DNA from: Helicoverpa zea | Taxonomy: Eukaryota; Arthropoda; Insecta; Lepidoptera; Noctuidae | DNA: 64,000 nucleotides | Reading direction: 5' to 3' | Assembly: GCF_022581195.2 (NCBI RefSeq) | Contig: NC_061464.1 | Span: 12,501,254-12,565,253 of the forward strand | Part shown: in pieces, positions 42,470 through 53,700 of the stretch | Layout: each line of letters begins with the position of its first letter | Numbering within the stretch: position 1 is the first letter of the stretch | Program-made: the position numbers and the translations under genes | Notes under the pieces: model-generated | Seen by the model: the letters and a program-made list of their open reading frames with translations, nothing else | The model's database searches: none | Told to the model about the DNA's origin: nothing

Positions 42470-42890
42470 GGAGGAAGGAAAGTTAGCGGAGATGCCATAA
42501 GGAAGGTAGGTCAGGCGCCTTCTTGTAGGTCATGCAGGTCAAGCGTGATCAGTTACTAGAACTAACGAGGTGTTCATTTTACTTGTCAAATTAAAAACTA
42601 ATCTGTCGAAGATTGGTCTTGATTAAAAAAATTGTCCATGGAGTTTCATGCCGGTTCTTCTCCATGAGACCAACTGTTTATAACCGTGCAACTAGTGTGA
42701 CGTTTCGAAAGAGCTTTTATAGTATTATTGTTTGGTGATTTTATTTTGAAAATAGTTAGCAGAGGTTCCATAGAGGGCGTGTAGCGTGCCTCTTCCCCCG
42801 GACACCCGTATCTTGTCGCGCTAGTTTTTTAAGAGATTTTTGCGTTATGACATCTCCGATAGTCATTTTGTTCTCCATGTACTAAGCGCA
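42470..42890 (+). repeat. dispersed repeat, copy 1, with nested block
   Basis: Shares CCACGGAGGAAGGAAAG, GGTAGGTCAGG, GCGTGATC, GAGGTGTTC, GAGGTTCCATAGA and GCGTTATGACATCTCCG with 53455-53765. A further block at about 42580-42730 (GACCAACTGTTTATAACCGTGC) is absent from the second copy but matches the inverted fragment at 25540-25610, so it was probably inserted later. Confidence 0.55.
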
Positions 42891-43139
42891 GATAAATAGG
42901 TATTACTTTGTCACACATATGGAGATGACAGCTCCAAGAACTGGTGTTACTTTTAGTAGGGTATATTTTGTTTGTACCTACTAAAATAGTTTTGTTCCTA
43001 TTTCTTACTTGCAGGAATGTATGTTGTTAAGGACACATCTCTGCAACAACTAGATGAACAAGTTTAAGACATTGTGATTTGTTTTATTTGCTACCGGTTT
43101 ACTAAGCTAAATAGAAGCAGGTACGGTTGCGGGTTGTTC

Positions 43140-43291
43140 GAAAGAGATACCGCGGCCCTGGTACATAAAAGGCCTATGACGGAACACGATGGTTTTTAGT
43201 CAGTAAGAGTCTGACACTCCCTCACCGCTGCTAACCCACAGCGGGAGGGGTCATTTGATGATTTTTGACGCCGTTAAAAAAAAAAAAAAGT
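43140..43291 (+). mobile_element. R1-like LINE 3' tail, strongly 5'-truncated
   Basis: 152 bp ending in 14 A, flanked by an 11-bp duplication AGGTACGGTTG (43129-43139 and 43292-43302). It contains the family's 3' UTR signature (GATACCGCGGCCCTGGTAC, GTCAGTAAGAGTCTGACAC, GCTAACCCACAGCGGGAGGG) shared with 11355-11929 and 63473-63668. Confidence 0.88.
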
Positions 43292-43302
43292 AGGTACGGT
43301 TG

Positions 43303-44128
43303 AATTGAGAAACCTACTTTTTTCAATTCAGTAAAAATAAAATACCGAGACAAAAGCGAAATTATTCTAGAAGCCAAAAAAATAATGAAAACAATTCAAG
43401 CCATCAATTTTATGAGTTTTCTCATTACAATAGTCGAATTGGTGCTGAAATATTCTAGTGATTTTAATAAAATATAGTTTTTGCCTGCTAACCTAATTTT
43501 AGTTTTATGTTTTCATTTTAACTATATTTATTTGATTATATTTTATTCTTTTGTCTGAATACAATATTAAAAGCAACACTCATTTACAATGACTGCACAA
43601 ATGACACAAATCTTATATTTGCTTATATGTAATAGAGCATTTATGAGATATTGTGCTACATCATATTGTGAACCCGATCACGAACCCGCAGAAACTCCAA
43701 GGAATATAGAAAAAGATATTTCTTTAAAAACGTCGCGGTTTTTGCGTGAAAAGGATCGTAACGAAAGGTTTTTCTAAGAATACTGTATTTAAGCTAGGTA
43801 TGTACATGATTTGAGATTCCCCAGGGTTGAGACCTCAGTTCTGTAAGAGTTTTACTTACTTTTAGTTTTGTAAATAAATCGTAAATCTTTGACATACTTT
43901 AGATAGGTACTTAAAAGATGTATGTATGACATCGGAGTCTCTCTATGTCTTGTCTCCGATTTCCAAACATGTTTAGATTTGTACATTATCTTTGAAATTT
44001 TGTGTTTGTACTAAATATTCAAAAGAAGGCAATTCTACTTTATATTCTGTTAAGAAAAAATTAAGCTAGGAACTGCCAGTTTACGCTAAACAATCAAAAA
44101 GGATGACAACAACACATTCGAATCATTA
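43303..44128. other. intergenic DNA
   Basis: No feature supported. A 62-codon open frame at 43589-43777 has no recognisable motif and normal AT-rich flanks. Confidence 0.45.
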
Positions 44129-44458
44129 AGGTGAGTATAGACTACAACATTTTTTGGAGCTTTTCTGTGTAATGTAACGTTCGTGCGAATGCTCGGCGTT
44201 ATGTTACGAGTAAATGCTCACACCGCGTGCGTCTTTCGTCCCTCTCCTTCCGCGTCACCCCGCCGCATCGCTCGCACTTGGCTCGAAGAAATGTTACACC
44301 AATACGCTCGACGAAATGTTACACCAATATGCTCGTTGATTTGTTACAAACAGGCGAGCGTGCTCGACGTTTTGTTCGTAAAAGGATGATACACTAGAAC
44401 ATCTCATAGAGCGGCTCGTTGTTCTGTTACAAGTAAATGTTGTAGTCTATACTCACCT
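44129..44458. mobile_element. 330-bp MITE, PIF/Harbinger type
   Basis: Perfect terminal inverted repeats of about 24 bp, beginning AGGTGAGTATAGACTACAAC and ending with the complement, flanked by a 3-bp TTA duplication (44126-44128 and 44459-44461). TTA targets are typical of PIF/Harbinger. The interior has a direct repeat of GCTCGACGAAATGTTACACC. Non-coding. It lies 240 bp upstream of the micro-exon gene and could contribute promoter sequence. Confidence 0.85.
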
Positions 44459-44698
44459 TTACAGAATTCAATTCTGCTAAAACTCGACAGGGTTTTAAAT
44501 CAAAAGATACCTCTTTTTGCTATCAAAACTACACACCATATACATATTTTCTTAGCCTTTTTTCAATATGCACCTGTCACCCATCTTGTCATCATCATCG
44601 ACAGCAAATAAATGACTACCAAGCTACGAGTAGGTATAACCAGTCTAATTCACATTGGGCAACCGTGTCTATCATGATAACCGCGTTAGCTGCGTGAA

Positions 44699-44773
44699 AT
44701 GAGCGCCGATGTGATCATCACAATGTCGCGGCTGACTGCCTGCTGGCTGATTGTCCTCCTCGTGTATATTCAG
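44699..44773 (+). CDS. micro-exon gene, exon 1 (signal peptide)
   Basis: Two in-frame methionines: ATG at 44699 (adds SADVIIT) and ATG at 44723, the latter in a better context (CACAATG). The encoded MSRLTACWLIVLLVYIQ has a short basic start and a hydrophobic core, typical of a signal peptide that would be cleaved near the exon border. Donor CAG|GTAATT. Confidence 0.8.
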
Positions 44774-47700
44774 GTAATTTGTAACAGCTGATGATTTTAA
44801 TATTAGTTGTTAGGTATTTTTGATCATTTTGCTTATGAACTCGTTCAGCTTTCCATGCACACTCGACACAGCATTCAATGGCGGTCAGCAACTAACAGCG
44901 TTTTCATACTGGCGTTCATAGTAGCATACGTTTTACAATTAACGACCAATACAATATACAAGATCTTAACAAGATTGCGACTTTTTTATGGCGCTCATAT
45001 GTTCGCGGTTGGTTGATGGTTTTGCTTCGCGCGAAAAATCCGCCATTGTGTAAAAGTCTGGAATGCGTAAAAGCGCTAACAATCCGAGCGACAAAAAACC
45101 TGTCGCGCGGTTCACGTGTCATCGGTTGAACCAAAAGTTGATTGCTGTTTGTTTTTCGACCTTAAAAAGTGCATAATCTTTTTTTAAATGGATGGCACCG
45201 TCGACTCCTTCTGTGCTGCGTGTTTTCATGAACTCAGATAATCTCTTGATAATAAGACTTTGACGTCAATCGATCCGTCTAAACTTCAACAGGTTATATT
45301 ATAAATAGAAATACTTGAATCCTAAAATTCCCAGCCAAACACGACTTCTATTTCCACAAGCACAAACATTCCTGAAGCTAGAACAATAGTTAGGATAACA
45401 ATAGCGCTGCCACGTACGAATATGAATACATTTGATTCCGTACATCAGTAGGTACGAACCGCCAGTTATATATGGTAATGCTGACTCTCCTCTTGTTAAA
45501 CTTTATTCAAGAGACATGGAAATCTGGTCAGCAAAACCAGCTTTATGTCACAAACTGTGAGAACCACGGAGAAGAAAATAACTAGAGAAGGTGCCATAAC
45601 GGATAATCTCCTACAACAGCAACGTTCCAAAATGCGGGTGTTCGGTCGAGGAACGATACTGTTACGCCTTCTTTGGACCCGATCATTTTTTGTAATACCA
45701 AAAATCGTAGACAGATGTCTCAAAGAACCCGATCGCTTCATTAGTTCACTTGTAACTGATCGTATTGGTCATGTTCACTGTACGTATTTGACCTAGTAGA
45801 AGGCGCGTAATCTACCTGCCATAATGGCATCTCCACTCATTCTTCCTTACTCAATGCTGTGAACTAACTCCTTGTCGAAAACTTCGTCTTATGCACATGT
45901 GATATTGATCACTTCGCTCGCTCAAGTCTGTTTCAAAGTGACTTGCAAAGGAAACTTGTAAAGTGATAAAATATGATTTTAAAGCCACTTGTCAGGATTT
46001 GAACTAGCGCATGTTATCGTCAGTTTTCGGCAAACTTAATGCGGAATTGAACGTAACTAAGTTCTAACTTTGCTGTTACTTAAAATGGTTTTAGAGCGGC
46101 GCCAATATTATACCATCATTTATTTTCACACGAGCATAGCATTCCAGCTGTTCTTTCATCTTTGAATTCTACATTTAAACTGTTTGTATGTAGGTAAGTA
46201 ATTGGCTATTGATAATATTGATCATATAATACAGGTCATACCATTCTCCTTCACGGAGTCATTGTGTGTTTCACACATCTACAAGCACATGCCTACTGTA
46301 GTATTATTGCATTAGCTGAGCCGAGGTTCAGGCTGTGCCAATAATAGGCGCACATTCAGGAAATTGAACGTGCAGCCCTACCTGTATACGTAACACAGTT
46401 AATTCACCTAGGCTTGAATTTATTTTGACTAACTGTTTATCATCTTCAAGATGTCATAAAACTCTCCCATTTACTGATCTTTTATGTAGTGTTCATTACG
46501 TTAATTCTATTTGCTTAGCTTTATCTGTTTTTTCCATGAGGCTCGAAAACAAAACACACTGCCAATTTATAAAAACAAAAGACTACACCTACTACCTTTT
46601 TCTTTCTTAAGAGGAGGATGACACTGCTGCGCCCACATGTTTCTTGCTTAAAAAAGCCTTTTGTTTATAAACTGACCGCAAACATACAAACACAATATTG
46701 GTAGAGGCACGCAGGCAAAGTAAAACAATCAGGATTACTGACCAGGTTCGATTTAACTTTACGGTAACGTGTACAGGAAGTTAGTGTTTTGTTAGGAACT
46801 CTGTAAGTATTTAATCTGAAAACAGCATTTTACGTTACAACAGTTACAAAATAAACAAAACCATACCATTAATTTCAACCCGTTTGAGCAAAAGTATAGT
46901 AAGTAGTTTAAAAGCATAGAATAATTACAAACTTTTAATTGATTTATTAATGGGAAACAAAGTTAAGCGAGCATTAGCGCTCACTCTTCGTAGTTTTTAC
47001 AAGCTAAATAAAGTTTACTAAACTAACATTCTGTGAGAAAGTTTCTATAAAAATAAACTTTTCTTTCTAAGTTTGGGACAAAATCTTCGACTTCATTAAT
47101 AGTGTACTCGTTAAGTATTAAATTATCTGCTTACAAGCAGTATATGTGTATTTTTTACCAGGTGTTATTTACGAAAGTTTGGAATATAAAATTCCTAATA
47201 TACTAGTGTTCGTTTCATCAAGTAGTATCAAGCTACCCACCTTCATTTATTATATTTTTACAATATTGATACTGAGTTTCTCTGCTTCTTTTTTCAGAAA
47301 ACATCATGTGTCTGTGACGCCCGAGTACGTACTCAATTTTACTAAAAGAGATACCTATGTAGGTACTTCCAAAAAGCCAACCGTTAATATTTTCTACTAG
47401 CTGATCCCGCGAACTTCGTATCGTTTAAACCTTCCCTGGAGTTCTACAAACATTTTAAAACCAAAATCAGCTCAATCGGCCCCGCCGTTCTCGAGTTTTA
47501 ATCAGACTAACGAACAACAATTCATTTTTATTTGTATAGATCTATATTATTTAATAATGTGCAGTTGTCATTTTCAGTGTTCAGGCGATCGCTGCTATTC
47601 AGGAGTATGTAATACAATTCATATTAATACTAACTCGAACTTTTGCAAGCTAGACTGCGTAGCAAATTATATTTTTGTATTCTAAAACTTATGCTGTTTG

Positions 47701-50700
47701 TTATTTCAGTTCACTGGATCTAAATGCATGTCTACAGTAAGTAATTACTAAAATAATATGATACATAACCATTCTGAACTCACTGCATTTCATACTTCAA
47801 TTGGTGATTTTATTTGGTTAAAATTACTTTACCACGGTAATCAAAACACAGGTTTCGATAACCTACCTCTTGATTTGATGACTAGTTTATCTGAAAAAGA
47901 ATAATCATTCATTATTAAGTACTGTTTTAAGTTTAGCATTTTTACTAGGCTTTCAAACTTACTAACGCAGCCAACTGCTCGGGTATATTTTATCCATTTA
48001 TATGTTACCTATTGTTTCCAGTGTGTTTCCAGCCTCTGTGCGTCTGGTGTAAGTACTAATCACTTATTTATCAAAAAATCGTAAGAAACATACCTACTTG
48101 GTTTGCATGTTGTGGAGAAATTTGTCCAGTAGTTCAGCACTATGTATGTACATACATAGATAATTACAAGAAATTCGTAGTTATTTATCCAGTCGGACTA
48201 CAACGAAACAAAACACAATAACATTCACAACACTGAAAATACCATTTCCTAAAACATTAAATTCAAACAATAAAATTCAATCATAATTTAATAGAATACC
48301 TTAACATTTTTATGTCATCAAAAATACCCTTTTTGTTTAGTCTTTTTAAATATAATACAATTTCATTTTAAAACAGAATTTGTGCTACACTCAGCAATTT
48401 TTGTTCGAATATGTAGATGTTATCTCGATAACCTACAATTAGGGCAGCTCAATTACCATACATTTGCATTGGGAAGTATTGCTGGTAAAAAGGGCGAAGG
48501 TTTTGTAAAACGGTAACATGTGTTTATTTTAATACGGGCTCTTTAATGCGTGGATTGGTTACAGATACACCAAAGAAAAATAGTTAAAATATTTAAATTG
48601 TAATGGTTTATCTGAGTTTTCTTAGAAAAATCTATAAACTTGTTTTAATTTAATGCTGTTTTTTTTTCTATATTGGCAAGTCTTCTGTCAGCGATTTCAT
48701 CCGTGAAAATTCTACTAGTAGCTCAAAACATTAAAATGTTTAAACAAACAAAATCTTCAACTTTATATAGCTTTACTTAGACAAAATAAGTTAATGCTCT
48801 ATAGTCGGAGTAGCCAGGCTCTATGGATCTTAAATTACATCAGATACAAAAATCTGTTGTGATTTCTAAATCCATAATATCGAAATAAAATCCTCATTGA
48901 CGCCATACGCCGATACTCTCTTTATTTACTACGTAGCCATGACAGCAAGACCGATGGGCAATTTTCCTCGTAATTACTATTTAATACCGAAGTTAAACGC
49001 CATTAATAGCGGACCCATAACATGATGGATGATAATTAATGACCTCTCCGATACAGTCAACGGCTTTGCACTTACAAAAATAATACCTAATTTGGTGACC
49101 TTGAATTTTTGTTGAGTTCAAGGTCAAGGTCGAATCTACTAGGTCATTATACGGATGGGTGACCACGTTAGTGAAGAGGACAGTGAATTGTGAAATGAGA
49201 GTCTGATTTTACTTTTTATAGTACTTTTTAAATGTTTTATGAATAGACTTGCTAGTTTTACCATTCATCATTTATTTACACTTTAGAATAAAGTTATGAA
49301 AATATCGCATTAATTCATCATAGTTGTCACAAAACGCCAAAACATTAAACCAAAAAGATATCTATCGCTTTCCCAACAAAATATAAATGTCAAATACTAA
49401 ACTTTAGGCCACCTTTATACATCGTTAGTGCAAATGCCTAATTACCCGTACCTAATAACCTTGAATAAACGACTGCCAACCGCCAACGATCAAGATAAAC
49501 TGAATATTACTGAAACTACAAACTTTCAGTAGTCGAAACGGCTCCTGAAATCATATTTGAGTCTGTAATGGGCAATTACGCAGATGCATAGTCTGTATTG
49601 AAATACGGCTGTGGTTGTAAGATCCGTACTAATATTATGTAATATTAAGGTTTGTACAGACTACGCGTTATAATGTACGCGCAGTCGAATACACGTGCAA
49701 CAAGTTTTAGATTTGGATAACTAGTCTGTACTTAGCTTTATAAATGTGAAAGTGATTACGTTGAAAGATGGCTCATGGCTTTGGATATTTGGCTCAGATA
49801 TATAAGTAGTTCACTTGAGACGCGACGTTGCGGTCAAAATGTAATAATAAAAGTAAATGTCTAGTAATAAATCAAATCATAAGCTTGTAAGTTTGTAACG
49901 ATTTCATACTTAAACGACAAACTCTATATCGCCATACCAGCGCACTTGAAACAGGTGTCATATACATAGATATACCTCCTTGCTTACATGTGTAGAAAGA
50001 AAATCACACGGATGAAGTCGCAGATGAAATCTAGTAATTGAATGAAAGAGCATAGAGAGTCAGTTTATTCGGCAAACCTATTGGTACTGAAGTTTTTCCA
50101 TTAGCACAATAACGCTCTGGAAATCCTGGAACTGGCTTGTTTTTTATCACTTGTAGCTTTTATGGCATTGTTACCCTTTCCCGATTATTTGTTTTGCTGT
50201 GTTAAATATTACACGTGTTGATGTGAAGTTACATAGGTACACACTACACAGGTATATATCGGTAAATTCTCTATATGTTTAGCTAACATGAAGAAAAAAA
50301 CGGTTACTGCAAATGCGCCCTGAGCGCAAGTGCATGTGCAAATGCTCATTTTTGTCTTTACCGGACACCAGTACAGGTTCTTAGACACGGCGATGTAGTA
50401 ATGTACCACCGAAAAAAAAACAGACACCAGGCTGCTTTATGAAAGTTGAAGCGGTATTTTTTTTATTTTTTTTAAAGGGTGGCATTATATGAATAGCTCT
50501 CAATTTGTGTTCACTCCATGCGGAAGTAAAATGCTTGTCTTCCCAAGAGAACTAAATTAAGTTGATCCCGAAGCAGTGAAGTCAAGGTCTCGGGGTCAAA
50601 ATTGCTAAAAGCCTCTAATTTATTAAACATACTGCGACCTCAAATTAACTTTACCCTAAGAATTCAAGGAAACTGAGGACAATGTTAATTGTATTATTTA

Positions 50701-53700
50701 TAAATACAATAACGAGAGAAATAAAGTTTTGTGAGGAAAGAAAAATAATTCGTACCCACTTAAAATTCTTTAAATCGACCCCGTGGGACCACTAGTATTT
50801 TTGTCGTGATTTTAGTATGCAAATATTCATAAGCCAGCGGTTTTGCCTACGTCCCTTGGGAACTATTACGCGCACCCGGATAAAAACTAATTTCAGCCAA
50901 CAACGAATGAGCTACGAGTATCTAACACTGAAATAATGTTACAAATCGATGCAGTGTTTGTGGGATCGTGAACTATAATATTAGTTACGATAGATACGAT
51001 AGATAGAGATTAAGGCACACAGTTGGGTTAAATCGTAATTGCATCAGACAGTTATTAGGGTGTTTGACCATTACTTACAATTTCAAACTTTAAACTATCC
51101 CATTAATACCGTTTAGCAGGATGTTTGATCCCCATTACGAATTACGAATTACGTACCCATTAAGTAAGAGCGCTTTCACACAGAGAGACCGTATATCAAG
51201 GACACGTATGTAGCTAGACATTTTAAGATTTAAATCGGACCTAATTGCTAATGGATGTAACTGATAACACTTGCACAGCTAAACAACTAAAACAATAACT
51301 TGCATCATTTAACTATTACAGCAGCATAACCATAGTTTATTTTATTGGTGCAATTGACACTTAATATGTAAAATAACTTACCACTGTACTGTACTGTACC
51401 AAACTCGCCCTTTGGTACAAATACATAAATATCAAAATATTCCACCTCCAAACATACGAAAACGACTACCCCCTTATACATAACATAAAAACAACAAAAC
51501 AAATCAAATCTCCATTCTCCAGCTACCCCGCATCGTCAGGTGTTGAGTAATGTTACCATCACACCACATTTGTTCCTCTGCACGCTGGGGAAATAAGCTC
51601 GCATTTACATCTCCCGAGCACCTTCTGTCTGAGATTCCACCGGGGATGCATTACAGTTACACAACTAGTTTAGTTTTCGTGTTAAATGTCTGAAAAATTG
51701 TGGGTTGTTTTATCTATGTAGTTTTTGGTTGAGTTACAATTTTTCGGCTGTCTAGACAGTATTTTTTTAAACTTGAAATTCTAAGATAAAAATTGGAGTT
51801 TTACTTGACTGTACTTTTTGATATATTTAGTCGAAAAATAAATAGTTCTCGCTTGTTTTAAGTATAAATAATATAAGGTTAAGAACAGTTTTTTGCAGAG
51901 CGCATTGAATGGTTAATGGTTTCAATGCTTCAATGTGTCATTTTTACAGTGTATCGGACAAAATTGCTCGTCAACGGTGAGTCAATTTAAATTCTTAGCC
52001 TTACCAACCTTCTAGAAGCGTATCGAAACTTGTTCACTAACTGACAAAATTTTCTTCCACGATTGCAATCAGACTTAGCTCAATAAAAGGCGTCAATATT
52101 CACGAACACCTACTGGTAACAACTTCTTGCAAAACATGACCTTGCGAAAGCTTAGTCACACCAAATAGACTTAACTTAGAACATAAAGGTGAGAGTCTTC
52201 TCCACCTAATGTTAGCGTTAAGTTATTTAAGTAATTAACGCACGTAGTAACAAGTTTTAAGTGTGTAGTTCTAGCTTAGATAACAGTCTAGATGTCTGGA
52301 AACTTACCTGGGTGACACTTCGCGTTTTAATTAGCTAATGTTACTGAAAATTATGCAAATTATTTACTTTGCACTGAAAGTTTGCGCTGAGCTAAAATCT
52401 CCGATGTTTGTAACTGTTTTTTTTTATGACATCTTCTTAAGAAGAACGTAAGAATAAAGGATTCCTTAACAAATAATATTGCGTAGGTACAGGAATTTTG
52501 GCACTTCTAAATTACGACCCTGAAACCGTAAAAACAAAAGCCCTTTCTTTGGTCTGTACTGTATGTTTCTAAGACCCGTAATTACGATTTCAGTTCGCTC
52601 CAGTGTATTAAAAGACTGTTCATGGCAGGATCACACTAACTCGACAAACGAGGCATTCAATAGTAGGTAGTAGGTACAGACATCAACTAAGTACAATCTG
52701 TCAAACTTTAATGGAGTTTCAACTTTGAACAACAAGTCTGAACTCTAGGAAAAGACTCTATAGTAAGATTCTTCTTATTCGTGCACCAAGTAACTTACAT
52801 GAACACAAGTGTGTAATGAAACCGCGGGACACAGCTAATCCACTTAGTATAAATTGTTCCTAGTACTATAAGTTAATGTAAAGGAAACAATAAATTAAAG
52901 TTATGTGCTTAATTCACAGTGTACCGGCCTACAGTGTACTGCGGGGGTAAGTTTATAAACATTTACAAGTTATTATAAAAATACTAGAAAACTTTCAACC
53001 TTATGTCACTGAGAATACTGAAATACTCTTAGTTATTTGTCTGTATCTTGGGAATCAGGGTTATATTTTACATATAGACGTAGTGAAAATAGTTTTTTTA
53101 CAGCCCAAATATCTAAAGGGATCATTCATTTAATATAAAGTTTGGGCTGAACCGAGAGAGCCAGTGGAAATATGTCACAAGGGACCGCAGACATCATAAT
53201 TTGTTGATATACATAGTTCCCGCTTAATGTTTGAATAAGTTATTTTTTTGCTTCTATTATTATTTCAAAATGTTAATCTTACAACAGACGTATGCAACTA
53301 TTACTAAGTCTACCTACTTATAGGACATAAGTGTCGGTTAAGTATAACGTTTTATTAAAAAGTACAGCTCGTGGATCGGATCTAGCTCTTATTAAATATC
53401 TAAGCGTCGCGACGCTTGCTTGAGATTGCTACATTGCTGCCTTGTGTACGTACATATGTTTGTACCACGGAGGAAAGAAAGATAGCGGATATCCCATAAG
53501 AAAGGTAGGTCAGGAGCCTTCTTGCAGGTCAAGTAACATTCGGCAGGCGTGATCTGTTACTAGTACTAGCGAGGTGTTCGAGTTCCTTATCGATGTCCTG
53601 AAGGTGATGGTGGTATTTTAAAAATAATTTGCGGGTTCCATAGAAGTTTTGTAAGGGCAGAGCTATAAAGTTCTTCGTCCCCAGGTCACCTGCTTTGGCG

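Noticed and set aside
53100..53130. Another 27-nt micro-exon after TTTTTTACAG
   Set aside because: No GT donor at the right distance and no cysteine codons.
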